A stretch of 64,000 nt of DNA from Niallia sp. NCCP-28 (GTDB taxonomy: Bacteria > Bacillota > Bacilli > Bacillales > Cytobacillaceae), in assembly GCF_023168165.1 (NCBI RefSeq), contig NZ_BQYJ01000002.1, positions 558,001 to 622,000 of the forward strand, read 5' to 3'. A model generated the notes under the pieces. That model was not told the origin of the DNA. It searched no databases and worked only from the letters and a program-made list of their open reading frames with translations. Position 1 is the first letter of the stretch; the number at the start of each line of letters is the position of its first letter. The translations under genes and the position numbers were made by a program. This document shows, one piece after another, positions 50,273 to 59,173 of this stretch.

Positions 50273-51514
50273 ATGACAAAATCAAAAAGTCTGTATTGGA
50301 AACTTAGTGCTTATTTTTTCTTTTTCTTTTTTACTTGGTCTGCTAGTTATTCTTTATTTTCAATTTGGTTGGGGCAAGAGATTAATTTAAGTGGAGGAGA
50401 AACTGGCATAATCTTTTCTGCAAACGCTATCTTCGCTTTATGTATGCAGCCGCTATATGGCTATATATCAGATAAAATTGGCTTAAAGAAAAATATTTTA
50501 TTTTTTATCAGCATTTTACTTGTATTTGTTGGACCGTTTTATATCTATGTATATGGTCCATTATTGAAATACAATGTACTGTTAGGTGCCATTGTTGGTG
50601 GATTATATTTAGGAGTTGCTTTTTTAGCAGGGATTGGTGCAATCGAATCCTATATTGAAAAAATCAGCCGTAAATATGATTTTGAATATGGTAAATCCAG
50701 AATGTGGGGATCATTAGGCTGGGCTGCTGCTACATTTTTTGCGGGACAATTATTTAATATCAATCCGAACATTAACTTTTGGGTAGCATCCGTATCAGCT
50801 GTTGTATTGGTTGCGATTATTCTTTCTATAAAAATTGAAATGACCAATCAGGAAATGGAGAAGGCGGATTCTGTTACATTAAAAGATGTAGGACAGTTAT
50901 TTTTATTAAAGGATTTTTGGTTCTTAATGGTGTATGTTATTGGGGTAACTTGCATTTATAGTGTGTATGACCAACAGTTCCCTGTTTACTACTCTTCTTT
51001 ATTCCCAACAGAAGCAACGGGGAATCAAGTGTTTGGATACTTAAATTCTTTTCAAGTATTTTTAGAGGCAGGTATGATGTTTTTGGCTCCATTTGTTGTA
51101 AATAAAGTTGGAGCAAAAAATAGTTTAATTTTGGCAGGATTTTTAATGGCTTTCCGTATTATTGGTTCGGGTCTTGTTATAGGACCAATTGGAATTTCGA
51201 CAATGAAATTAATTCACGCATTAGAATTGCCGATCATGCTTATTGCCATTTTTAAATATTTGGCAGCTAATTTTGATACACGTTTATCATCTGTATTATA
51301 TTTAGTTGGTTTCCAATTCGCATCACAAGTTGGAGCATCTATTTTATCGCCGATTGCAGGCAGTCTATATGATAGTATTGGATTCCGCCAAACTTATCTT
51401 ATTTTGGGATTAACTGTTCTTTGCTTTACTATTCTTTCTATCTTTACTTTATTAAGTCCTAAAAAAAATAAACAAGGTAAACCAAAAATAAAAAATCTAG
51501 CAAAAATTGTTTAG
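50273..51514 (+). CDS. MFS sucrose permease, oligosaccharide:H+ symporter (LacY/CscB type)
   Basis: 413 residues from ATG 50273 behind GGAGGAGCAG; an upstream ATG in frame lies inside the promoter leader and is rejected. Twelve membrane helices, with FFFFFFTWSASYSLFSIWLGQEI in helix 1, PLYGYISDKIGLKK in the loop 2-3 motif, and SRMWGSLGWAAATFFAGQLFNINPN, all typical of the LacY/CscB/RafB family. It is followed by a GH32 hydrolase and, after repeat E, a fructokinase, the same trio as the E. coli csc genes. The substrate is therefore probably sucrose taken up with a proton. Confidence 0.88.
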   Translation: MTKSKSLYWKLSAYFFFFFFTWSASYSLFSIWLGQEINLSGGETGIIFSANAIFALCMQPLYGYISDKIGLKKNILFFISILLVFVGPFYIYVYGPLLKYNVLLGAIVGGLYLGVAFLAGIGAIESYIEKISRKYDFEYGKSRMWGSLGWAAATFFAGQLFNINPNINFWVASVSAVVLVAIILSIKIEMTNQEMEKADSVTLKDVGQLFLLKDFWFLMVYVIGVTCIYSVYDQQFPVYYSSLFPTEATGNQVFGYLNSFQVFLEAGMMFLAPFVVNKVGAKNSLILAGFLMAFRIIGSGLVIGPIGISTMKLIHALELPIMLIAIFKYLAANFDTRLSSVLYLVGFQFASQVGASILSPIAGSLYDSIGFRQTYLILGLTVLCFTILSIFTLLSPKKNKQGKPKIKNLAKIV

Positions 51515-51526
51515 GAGGAAATATAT

Positions 51527-53002
51527 ATGATTACAAAAAATAGAATTCAACAGGCAGAAGAAGCATTGCAGCAAACAAAAGAGTCAATGAATGAACGTTT
51601 TCGACTAGGCTATCATATTATGGCGCCAGCAAACTGGATAAATGATCCAAACGGTTTAGTGCAGTATAAGGGTGAGTATCATGTGTTTTATCAGCATCAT
51701 CCGTATGATGAAAACTGGGGACCGATGCATTGGGGACATGTAAAAAGTAAAGATCTTGTGCATTGGGAGCATTTGCCGATTGCTTTAGCTCCTGGGGATG
51801 TTTGTGATTCAGATGGGTGTTTTTCTGGAAGTGCAGTGGATAATGATGGAGAATTGACCTTGATTTATACAGGACATCATTATACAGATAAAGAAAAGGA
51901 TATTTTTTATCAGAATCAAAATATTGCAGTCAGTACAGATGGTGTAACTTTTGAAAAGGTTGGAGAAAACCCAGTTATTGCTGCACCTCCAGAGGACAGC
52001 ACTCATCATTTTCGTGACCCTAAAGTTTGGAAACATGAAGACAGTTGGTATATGATTCTAGGAAATCAATCCATAGAGGAGCAGAGTGGAAGAGTCATAC
52101 TTTATAAGTCTAGCAATCTTCGCAAATGGGAATACATTGGTGTTCTTGCCCAAAGTGATGGTTCACATGGATTTATGTGGGAATGCCCCGATTTCTTTGA
52201 ATTGGATGGGAAATATGTATTAATGCTGTCTCCACAAGGGATGGAAGCAGATGGGGACAATTATAATAATTTATATCAAACAGGCTATTTTATTGGAGAC
52301 TACAACTATGAAACAAATCAATTTAAGCATGGTTCGTTCATTGAATTAGATCATGGACACGATTTTTATGCAGTGCAAACATTTTTAGATGATAAAGGCC
52401 GCCGCATTGCGATTGGCTGGATGGATATGTGGGAAGCAGATATGCCGACGAAAAAAGATGGATGGTGCGGCGCATTGACTCTTCCAAGAGAATTAAAGCT
52501 TACCAGCGATAATAAAATATTGATGAATCCAGTGGAAGAGTTAATATTGCTGCGAGAATTAGAGCATGATGTGTGTTCAAATAAATCAATTTCAGAAAGC
52601 TATTTAGTTGAAGAAAAAGGCGACCTTCTTGAAGTGCAAGTAGTATTTGATTTAGAGCAAACCACTGCATCTGCTGTAGGGCTGAAAATAAAAGGGGAAA
52701 AGGAAGAAGAAACAGTTTTATCTTTTCAACTAGCAGAACAAAAGCTGACATTAGACTGTTCTAAATCAGGAAAAAAAGAGGATGGCATAAGACGTACTCT
52801 ACTTGAATCGAACAATAAAATTTCTTTCCGTGTATTCATTGATCGTTCTTCTATTGAAGTATTTGCAAACGAGGGTCAAACAACAATGACAAGCCGAATC
52901 TATCCAACGGAAGGAAGAGTTGGGATTGAATTATTTGCTGAAGGTGGAGAAGCATTTGTTGCTGATTGCACGTATTGGAATTTGAAAGATGTTTGGAAAT
53001 AA
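51527..53002 (+). CDS. GH32 sucrose hydrolase (sucrose or sucrose-6-phosphate)
   Basis: 491 residues from ATG behind AGGAGGAAATAT. Catalytic triad: Asp40 in WINDPNG, Asp164 in FRDPKVW and Glu219 in WECPDFF; the C-terminal beta-sandwich has FIDRSSIEVFANEG. The N-terminal 30 residues with RIQQAEEALQQTKESMNERFR are typical of ScrB-type enzymes. Uptake by an H+ symporter predicts unphosphorylated sucrose as the substrate, so it should give glucose and fructose, the latter used by the fructokinase. The TAA stop is formed inside the ATAAA that flanks repeat E, whose right end faces this gene. Confidence 0.9.
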   Translation: MITKNRIQQAEEALQQTKESMNERFRLGYHIMAPANWINDPNGLVQYKGEYHVFYQHHPYDENWGPMHWGHVKSKDLVHWEHLPIALAPGDVCDSDGCFSGSAVDNDGELTLIYTGHHYTDKEKDIFYQNQNIAVSTDGVTFEKVGENPVIAAPPEDSTHHFRDPKVWKHEDSWYMILGNQSIEEQSGRVILYKSSNLRKWEYIGVLAQSDGSHGFMWECPDFFELDGKYVLMLSPQGMEADGDNYNNLYQTGYFIGDYNYETNQFKHGSFIELDHGHDFYAVQTFLDDKGRRIAIGWMDMWEADMPTKKDGWCGALTLPRELKLTSDNKILMNPVEELILLRELEHDVCSNKSISESYLVEEKGDLLEVQVVFDLEQTTASAVGLKIKGEKEEETVLSFQLAEQKLTLDCSKSGKKEDGIRRTLLESNNKISFRVFIDRSSIEVFANEGQTTMTSRIYPTEGRVGIELFAEGGEAFVADCTYWNLKDVWK

Positions 53003-53217
53003 AGGGAAACTAACAATCAGTGGGAGGTTTTTTATCTTCCGCTGATTGACGCCTAAGACCTATAGAATATAGGGTCACTAGGTCACACAGACGTTGCTCA
53101 AGCTTAGTCTGTGTTCTTTTATATCGGATTTTTACGGGCAGTTGTCCCCACCTAGATTTCTCCTTTTTCGTCATAATCTCCGAGGTGGAGATTAAAAGCA
53201 CGTTAATGTGAGATAAA
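52999..53217 (-). repeat. Dispersed structured repeat, copy E (long form, within the sucrose operon)
   Basis: 219 bases with ATAAA (TTTAT on the minus strand) on both sides (52999-53003 and 53213-53217). On the minus strand it has CACATTAACGTGC, the AAATCTAGGTGGGG block, ACTGCCCGT, an extra module of about 70 bases with two hairpins, the 3' hairpin CAATCAGCGG/CCACTGATTG, and GTTAGTTTCCC. It separates the sucrose hydrolase from the fructokinase gene. Only copy F shares the extra module. Confidence 0.8.
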
Positions 53218-53273
53218 AAGGAAGCAAAGAACAAGTTGATAGTGCTTGTTCTTTGCTTGAAAGGAGCATGTTA

Positions 53274-54263
53274 GTGAAAAAGGTATTTTGTATAGGAGAA
53301 ACACTTATTGACTTTATTCCTGCTGAAAAGAATTTATCATTAAAAGAAGTGACAAATTTTGAGCGTGTAGCAGGGGGAGCTCCGATGAATGTTGCGATTG
53401 CTGTAGCAAAATATGGAGGAGACTCTGCGATGATCACCAAGATTGCAAATGATCATTTTGGCGATTATATCTTTGAAGTATTGCAAGAAAATGGGGTAGA
53501 TACTTCTTATTGTTTGCGAAGTGAAGAAGGGGAAACTGGACTCGCATTTGTATCAAATGATGCAAATGGAGAACGAAGCTTTAATTTCTACCGGAAAAAT
53601 GCGGCTGATTTATTGCTTTCACCAGATGAAATAGAGGCAGAGTGGTTTCAAGAGGGGGATATCCTCCATTTTTGTTCTGTTGATTTGATTGAAAGTCCAA
53701 TGAAGCATGCCCATCAAAAAGCGATTAAAGATTTTCGGAATATCGGAGGCATTGTAAGTTTTGACCCGAATGTGCGCCTGCCTTTATGGAAAGACGAGGA
53801 AAGTTGCCGTTCAACGATTAATGAATTTTTGCCAATAGCTGATATTGTGAAGATTTCTGATGAAGAACTAGCATTCATTACAGGAATAAACAATGAAAAA
53901 GAAGCCATTGAGGCATTATTTGCTGGAAATGTTAAAGTGGTTGTTTATACAAAGGGAAGCGCGGGTGCAGAAATTTATTTGAAGAGCGGGGAAATTTACC
54001 GAAACAAAGGATTTAAAGTAACTGTTGCTGATACAACAGGTGCAGGAGATGCATTTATTGGAGGCTTTTTATCTGAATTGATTGCGTTTGAGCCATCTGT
54101 TGATGATTTATGCGACAAGATCAGGGAAAACCATGAACGAATTTTAACTTTTGCCAATGCAAGCGGGGCACTTACTGCATCTGTAAAAGGAGCTATTCAT
54201 GCAGCGCCTGCCAAAAGGCATGTGTTGAATTTTATTGCTGTGCAAAGAGGCATGTTATTGTAA
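53274..54263 (+). CDS. Fructokinase (PfkB family)
   Basis: 329 residues from GTG 53274, seven bases behind AAAGGAG; an ATG two codons earlier is too close to that site. PfkB sugar kinase with CIGETLIDFIP, the sugar-binding GGAPMNVAIAVAKYGGDSAMI, SFDPNVRLPLW, and the ATP/catalytic motif DTTGAGDAFIGGF, whose Asp is the base. The profile and its place behind sucrose permease and hydrolase genes fit phosphorylation of fructose to fructose 6-phosphate. It is probably cotranscribed with the hydrolase through repeat E, or has a promoter inside it. A strong terminator ends the operon. Confidence 0.88.
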   Translation: MKKVFCIGETLIDFIPAEKNLSLKEVTNFERVAGGAPMNVAIAVAKYGGDSAMITKIANDHFGDYIFEVLQENGVDTSYCLRSEEGETGLAFVSNDANGERSFNFYRKNAADLLLSPDEIEAEWFQEGDILHFCSVDLIESPMKHAHQKAIKDFRNIGGIVSFDPNVRLPLWKDEESCRSTINEFLPIADIVKISDEELAFITGINNEKEAIEALFAGNVKVVVYTKGSAGAEIYLKSGEIYRNKGFKVTVADTTGAGDAFIGGFLSELIAFEPSVDDLCDKIRENHERILTFANASGALTASVKGAIHAAPAKRHVLNFIAVQRGMLL

Positions 54264-54295
54264 AAGCTAGTTTTTGAATAAGAACAATTTAAAAA

Positions 54296-54335
54296 GACTC
54301 CAATAGTTGGGAATAACAGCTATTGGAGTCTCTTT
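54296..54335 (+). terminator. Terminator after the fructokinase gene
   Basis: GACTCCAATAG and CTATTGGAGTC, followed by TCTTT. Confidence 0.85.
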
Positions 54336-54361
54336 AATAGAAAGATAAATTTATTGAAAAT

Positions 54362-54523
54362 ATGCAACGGAAAAGCATCCCACTGGAAGTTGACAGCATT
54401 AACTTAGAATATCAAGAGTTGTTCCATAAACAATTCGATCATAATGGCTATTTTTATTACATTAAGCATAAGGCAAATGGTCAATTTCTTCCCTATCTAT
54501 GTTTCCAGCACAACAAATTATAG
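54362..54523 (+). CDS. Small ORF of 53 codons, uncertain
   Basis: Starts at ATG 54362 without a ribosome site and reads a protein-like sequence (RKSIPLEVDSINLEYQEL, then DHNGYFYYIKHKANG) to TAG. The frame is open only seven codons upstream. It may be a decayed fragment of a larger gene. I do not recognise it. The rest of the 54336-54613 gap holds nothing else. Confidence 0.3.
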   Translation: MQRKSIPLEVDSINLEYQELFHKQFDHNGYFYYIKHKANGQFLPYLCFQHNKL

Positions 54524-54613
54524 GGTATAATAAATGTATCTATTTTAGTAAAGCCCTTACATTTTTAGCTGCATAGAAAAATGGGAAGGGCTAAGCATTA
54601 GGGGGGAAAAGAA

Positions 54614-54997
54614 ATGTCCGTTACTCGAATATTGGTGGGACTGTGGAGAAGTTATGAGGAAACGAGTGAGGAAGCAAAGTATCCGGAATTAAAAACACGC
54701 TACTATCGGAAAAATCGTGAAAAAATGATTGAATATATAAAACAAGTGGTGAATCAAAAGCTTCCAAACTGGAAAATTAAAAAAGTGGACGAGGAACGCG
54801 GGGAAATAGTTTTAGAAAAGCAAGGAATTGCATCAAGCGTTATGATCGTGACTGTATATAAAATCAATGCTATAAAGTCTGCGATTGATATCTACTGTTC
54901 AAAAGAAGGCAGCCTTGGTGATTTTGGATCCAGCTATAAAAATATTATGAAGTTTTTTTCGGCCCTGCATACAGAAATTCAGCCAGAAAACAGCTAA
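54614..54997 (+). CDS. Conserved hypothetical cytosolic protein (DUF1499-like)
   Basis: 127 residues from ATG behind TTAGGGGGGAAAAG. No membrane segment or signal. LKTRYYRKNREKMIEYIKQVVNQKLPNWKIKKVDEERGEIVLEKQ is split by a conserved-looking GEI, followed by VMIVTVYKINAIKSAIDIY and a tail with FGSSYKNIMKFFSAL. The pattern recalls DUF1499-type proteins with the RYY and SAID blocks, but this is a weak likeness. Function is unknown. It stands alone upstream of the truA region. Confidence 0.6.
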   Translation: MSVTRILVGLWRSYEETSEEAKYPELKTRYYRKNREKMIEYIKQVVNQKLPNWKIKKVDEERGEIVLEKQGIASSVMIVTVYKINAIKSAIDIYCSKEGSLGDFGSSYKNIMKFFSALHTEIQPENS

Positions 54998-55192
54998 CAA
55001 TAGATTGGCAATGCATTATAGCGGAAATGAAAGATAGAATTTGAGTGATAATCAAAATATCAAATAGTGTAAATGGATTGTTTTTTAGAGGGCATAAAAA
55101 TCTCTGATCGATGCTGCGCTGCGACCTTTAGGCAGATTTATAATAAGAAGAAGTAATTTTTTGTATTCTTATCCTTTTTACAATAAAAATGG

Positions 55193-55238
55193 TATAATAA
55201 ATTGTTCCAAGTTTTATAATTACTTGGAACATTTTTTT
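55193..55238 (+). promoter_or_regulatory. Extended -10 promoter directly followed by a terminator-like hairpin before truA
   Basis: TGGTATAAT (-10 at 55193-55198, TGn extension) is followed by the arms TGTTCCAAGT (55203-55212) and ACTTGGAACA (55222-55231) and seven T (to 55238). The hairpin starts about at the expected +1. It looks like an intrinsic terminator but lies 45 bases before the truA start, so it may be a leader element. Confidence 0.6.
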
Positions 55239-55282
55239 ATGCAGTAGAACAAAAAGTGAAAGTTTCACATAAAGGAGAAAAA

Positions 55283-56020
55283 ATGAATAATTACAAAATA
55301 GTTGTACAGTATGATGGAGGCCGTTATAAAGGCTGGCAGCGTCAAGGGAACGGCGACAGCTCCATACAAGGAAAAATAGAAAATGTGCTTTCTGAAATGA
55401 CAGGAAGCCAAGTAGAGATTATTGGCTGCAGCAGAACAGATGCAGGAGTTCATGCGATGAGTCAAATTGTAAACTTCAAAATAAGCGAGCAATACTCTGC
55501 AAAAGAAGTGAAAAATTATTTAAATAAATATCTTCCGCATGATATCAGTGTGATTGCTTGCTCCATTGAAGTGGATCGTTTTCATGCGAGATACAATGCA
55601 AAGGATAAAACCTATTTGTATAAAATCTGGAATAAAGAGTATACACATCCATTTATGCGCAAGTACAGCATGCATGTAGAACAAAAGCTAAACATCGCTG
55701 CCATGAAACAAGCGAGCAGCCATTTTGTCGGCAAACATGATTTTACTGCTTATTCTAATGCGAAATCAAAAAAGAAATCGATGGTGCGTGAAATTTATGC
55801 TATTCATTTGGAAGAAGAAGCTGGTTTTCTGCAAATCAGAGTAATTGGCGACGGGTTCCTTTATAATATGGTAAGGAAAATAGTTGGAACATTAATCGAA
55901 GTTGGTTCTGGCAGAATAAAACCAGACCATATTCCAGGAATTATCGAATCTAAAAAACGAGATCAAACGGGGCCGATGGCAGAAGCTTGCGGATTGTATT
56001 TGGAAAAAGTGAAATTCTGA
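55283..56020 (+). CDS. truA: tRNA pseudouridine synthase A, second-type paralogue
   Basis: 245 residues from ATG 55283 behind AAAGGAG; an upstream in-frame GTG lacks a site. The catalytic Asp53 is in GCSRTDAGVHAMSQ. Other landmarks are VQYDGGRYKGWQRQG, RFHARYNAKDKTYLYKI and GFLYNMVRKIVGTLIEVGSGRI. It makes pseudouridine at positions 38-40 of tRNA anticodon arms. It is far from the ribosomal/energy-coupling genes that normally accompany truA in Bacillus, and has a terminator-like hairpin in its leader. Many Bacilli have two truA genes; I think this is the second one. Confidence 0.9.
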   Translation: MNNYKIVVQYDGGRYKGWQRQGNGDSSIQGKIENVLSEMTGSQVEIIGCSRTDAGVHAMSQIVNFKISEQYSAKEVKNYLNKYLPHDISVIACSIEVDRFHARYNAKDKTYLYKIWNKEYTHPFMRKYSMHVEQKLNIAAMKQASSHFVGKHDFTAYSNAKSKKKSMVREIYAIHLEEEAGFLQIRVIGDGFLYNMVRKIVGTLIEVGSGRIKPDHIPGIIESKKRDQTGPMAEACGLYLEKVKF

Positions 56021-56027
56021 TAGATAG

Positions 56028-56065
56028 AAGCTGTATTGTTTGTATATGAACAATGCAGCTTTTTT
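56028..56065 (+). terminator. Terminator after truA
   Basis: AAGCTGTATTGTT and AACAATGCAGCTTTTTT. Confidence 0.85.
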
Positions 56066-56255
56066 ATATTTATCTAAGAAAAAAAGGACATAAAAAAACA
56101 GAGAGTCATCTTAGAAAAAATATATATAAATAAAATGTATCCATTAGATAATCTAGAAAAGAGCATACTAGTTGCATAATTAAGCAACAAATTTCAAAAC
56201 ATTATCTTAGGGATACTGTTTCTGCCGTTTTAATAAAGGGGAACAAAAAGAAGAT

Positions 56256-57788
56256 ATGGGGGACATCAGACATCATATGAAAAAGGGCTCTGTCGTTTTT
56301 ATTGTTTCATTAGCCGTATTGGTGATTTTATGTATTGCGGGGATTCTAGCACCTACAGCGCTAGAAAATGCAACAGGTGCAATCCAATTTTATATTACTA
56401 ATACATTTGGCTGGTATTATTTAATTATTGTGACTTTTTTTGTTGTGATATGTTTGTACTTATTAATAAGTCCGCTTGGACAAATCAAACTAGGAAAGCA
56501 AGAAGATAAACCAGAGTTTTCCCGATTAACATGGCTTGCGATGCTTTTCAGTGCAGGAATGGGGATTGGTCTTGTATTTTATGGAACAGCTGAACCAATT
56601 AGCCATTATATAATTAGTTCGCCAACCGGCATGGAGGGGACCGATCAAGGAATGAAAGATGCGATGAGATTTACTTTCTTTCATTGGGGCATTCATGCAT
56701 GGGCCATTTATGGAATTGTTGCATTATGTTTAGCCTATTTTACCTTTAGAAAAGGCGATGTAGGTTTAATCAGTGTCACTTTAAAACCTCTTTTAGGAAG
56801 ATATGCAAGCGGATCAATTGGCAAAGTGATAGATATTATTGCAGTTATCGCGACTGTGATTGGTGTAGCTACAACGCTTGGATTTGGAGCAGTTCAAATA
56901 AATGGAGGATTATCCTACTTGTATAATATTCCTTCTAATATTAGCAGCCAATTTATTATTGTAGCAATTGTTACCGTTTTATTTATTATTTCAGCGGTAT
57001 CTGGATTAGAAAAAGGGATTAAAATTTTAAGCAATGCCAACATGCTTCTTGCATTAGGCCTGTTTCTTTTAGTGTTTATTTTTGGTCCGACTTTATTTAT
57101 TTTAAATTTATTTACAGATACAATAGGTTTGTACTTGCAAAATTTATTGAATATGAGTTTTCGCATAGCCCCGCTCAATATGGAAAAACGTAATTGGATC
57201 AATAATTGGACAATCTTTTATTGGGCTTGGTGGATTGCATGGTCGCCGTTTGTAGGAATTTTTATTGCACGGATTTCAAAGGGAAGAACAATTAGAGAGT
57301 TTGTCACATATGTATTATTTATTCCAGCCGTTATTGGCTTTTTATGGTTCTCTGCTTTTGGAGGTTCTGCTATGCTGCTGGAACATGAGGGGGTTTCTGC
57401 AATTTCTAAATATGCAACAGAAGAATCCCTTTTTGCTTTATTGGAAAACTATCCGTTAAGTCAATTATCATCTATTTTAGCTATTGTTTTAATTGCCGTC
57501 TTTTTTATCACCTCAGCAGATTCAGGAACTTTTGTGCTTGGAATGATGACAACAAATGGTTCACAGAATCCTAGCAGCAAACTGAAGATATTATGGGGGG
57601 TTCTCCTTGCAGCAATGGCGCTTGTCCTTTTATACTCTGGAGGGCTGCAGGCATTGCAGAATACAATGATCATTGCTGCGCTCCCATTTTCTGTAGTTAT
57701 GGGTTTAATGACTGTTAGTTTTTTGAAAGCATTAAATAAAGAAGGGAAAGAATTAGGAATTGGCAGGCTGAAGAAGAAAAAGGCATAA
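56256..57788 (+). CDS. BCCT-family betaine/choline/carnitine transporter (OpuD-like)
   Basis: 510 residues from ATG 56256; an ATG seven codons later is an alternative, but neither has a strong site. Twelve membrane helices with the family hallmarks: GMGIGLVFYGTAEPISHY (Gly stretch), HWGIHAWAIY, and the substrate-binding helix NWTIFYWAWWIAWSPFVGIFIARISKGRTIREF with its Trp box. It takes up a compatible solute such as glycine betaine with sodium or protons for osmoprotection. The C-terminal tail is short and has few charges, so osmosensing of the BetP type is not obvious. Confidence 0.92.
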   Translation: MGDIRHHMKKGSVVFIVSLAVLVILCIAGILAPTALENATGAIQFYITNTFGWYYLIIVTFFVVICLYLLISPLGQIKLGKQEDKPEFSRLTWLAMLFSAGMGIGLVFYGTAEPISHYIISSPTGMEGTDQGMKDAMRFTFFHWGIHAWAIYGIVALCLAYFTFRKGDVGLISVTLKPLLGRYASGSIGKVIDIIAVIATVIGVATTLGFGAVQINGGLSYLYNIPSNISSQFIIVAIVTVLFIISAVSGLEKGIKILSNANMLLALGLFLLVFIFGPTLFILNLFTDTIGLYLQNLLNMSFRIAPLNMEKRNWINNWTIFYWAWWIAWSPFVGIFIARISKGRTIREFVTYVLFIPAVIGFLWFSAFGGSAMLLEHEGVSAISKYATEESLFALLENYPLSQLSSILAIVLIAVFFITSADSGTFVLGMMTTNGSQNPSSKLKILWGVLLAAMALVLLYSGGLQALQNTMIIAALPFSVVMGLMTVSFLKALNKEGKELGIGRLKKKKA

Positions 57789-57807
57789 AGTGTATGTAAG
57801 AGGAATA

Positions 57808-57840
57808 GGCGCATTCCTGACTGGAATGCGCCCATTTTTT
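57808..57840. terminator. Bidirectional terminator between the BCCT and SET-domain genes
   Basis: GGCGCATTCC and GGAATGCGCC form a perfect stem; T run on the + side. Confidence 0.85.
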
Positions 57841-58229
57841 TATGTTTCTTTATAATCTTTTTGAAACCATAATGGATCTGTATCATCTACATCGCCATTA
57901 TAGTTGATAAAAATTTCTTCCCCTGCTTTTATATCTTTATAAGCATAATAATCAAATGTGTGCTTTTCAAAGCTAATATCATATGTGGCATTGGGTTCAT
58001 AAGAATGGTTAAAAAGCATTCCGTATCCTAGAACAATGGCCGAATGATTAATCCCATACTCATAAGCATAGTCATCAAGTACAGTTTTTTCGATATACTG
58101 ATGCTGCTCGTTAGGATATGGAATAACAGGTGCTTCATGAAAAAGTGTGCCTTTTTTTATATCTTGCGTAGCAAATACCCCTCTATTAAATTCCCCGTCG
58201 CTTATTGGAGATGTTTTTACTTCAATCAT
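57840..58229 (-). CDS. SET-domain protein
   Basis: 129 residues, a nearly bare SET domain. Landmarks: NRGVFATQDIKKGTLFHEAPVI (N-terminal SET strands), LGYGMLFNHSYEPNA with the NHSxxPN motif that forms part of the pseudoknot and AdoMet site, and YYAYKDIKAGEEIFINYNGD with the catalytic Tyr. SET proteins methylate lysines in eukaryotic histones; the substrates of the short bacterial forms are mostly unknown. The start is ATG 58229 with a weak site. It stands alone between the BCCT and DJ-1 genes. Confidence 0.8.
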   Translation of the reverse strand: MIEVKTSPISDGEFNRGVFATQDIKKGTLFHEAPVIPYPNEQHQYIEKTVLDDYAYEYGINHSAIVLGYGMLFNHSYEPNATYDISFEKHTFDYYAYKDIKAGEEIFINYNGDVDDTDPLWFQKDYKET

Positions 58230-58416
58230 TTTGTCACCTACTTATTTTTTAAGTTTTACTAACTAACTTTAACATGGTTAGCTGAATTTAGGAAATATTT
58301 GTTTTCATCATAGAGATTATAATTAAAAATTCAATAGGATAAAATGCAGTTATTTTTGCTTAAGCTTCATTGAATAAAGCTAATCGAATATCTATTATTT
58401 TCAGAGAAAAAAGAAA

Positions 58417-58445
58417 GGCAGTTGCCTCTTTTAGAGACAATTGCC
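58417..58445 (-). terminator. Terminator after the DJ-1/PfpI gene
   Basis: GGCAGTTGCCTC pairs imperfectly with GAGACAATTGCC; on the minus strand it is followed by T-rich sequence. Confidence 0.65.
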
Positions 58446-58456
58446 CATTAACCTAT

Positions 58457-58981
58457 TTATTGCTCTGCCAAAACATCGGCAAAGGCTTTTGCGTATGGAG
58501 GAAGATCTGGTGGACGACGGCTTGAAATGATATGCCCATCCACAACTACAGGCTCATCATGCCAAATAGCTCCTGCATTTTCCATATCATCTCTAATGCC
58601 CGGTGTACTTGTTACATTTACACCATTTAAGATTTTTGCTGAAATCAGCACCCAGCCAGCGTGGCAAATTTGTCCGATTGGCTTTTTCTGTTCATGCATA
58701 TAACGCACCATATCTAAAACTTTAGGGTAGCGGCGCAATTTATCTGGTGCCCATCCTCCAGGAACTAAAATGGCATCATATTCAGATGTTTGTATATCGG
58801 AAAAAGCATAATCAGAAACAGCTGGCACTCCGTATTTTCCAATATACGTTTCATTTGCCTTTTCTCCAACTAAATGAACTGCTGCTCCTTCTTCTTGCAG
58901 ACGCAAAACTGGATACCAAAGTTCCAAGTCCTCAAAATCAGGGCTAATCAGTGCAATAACTTTTTTATCTTGTAAACGCAT
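58457..58981 (-). CDS. DJ-1/PfpI-family protein (YfkM/YraA type)
   Basis: 174 residues from ATG 58981 behind TATGGAGGTG; an upstream in-frame start lacks a site. The fold is visible in KKVIALISPDFEDLELWYPVLRLQEEGAAVHLV with the conserved Glu, then DAILVPGGWAPDKLRRYPKVLDMVRYMHEQKKPIGQICHAGWVLISA, where Cys in ICHAG is the nucleophile at the elbow. The group includes general-stress glyoxalase/deglycase-type proteins that respond to methylglyoxal or oxidative stress. It is monocistronic; actual substrate unknown. Confidence 0.88.
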   Translation of the reverse strand: MRLQDKKVIALISPDFEDLELWYPVLRLQEEGAAVHLVGEKANETYIGKYGVPAVSDYAFSDIQTSEYDAILVPGGWAPDKLRRYPKVLDMVRYMHEQKKPIGQICHAGWVLISAKILNGVNVTSTPGIRDDMENAGAIWHDEPVVVDGHIISSRRPPDLPPYAKAFADVLAEQ

Positions 58982-59173
58982 AAAAACACCTCCATAGATT
59001 AGTATAGCATGTTCAAAGAAAAATATGGATATAGAGGCATTTATAGGGGGAGGGCGATGTAATGTAGCATATGGCAAAAGGACAAATTGGCGCATTTATC
59101 TATTTTATTGTCTTTTGCATCATATAATGTAGAAATTTCTTTTATTTGTACTGATTTTTCAGCACAAAATTGT

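Noticed and set aside
59071-59130. 18-codon hydrophobic peptide frame near 59.07 kb
   Set aside because: No ribosome site and too short to judge.
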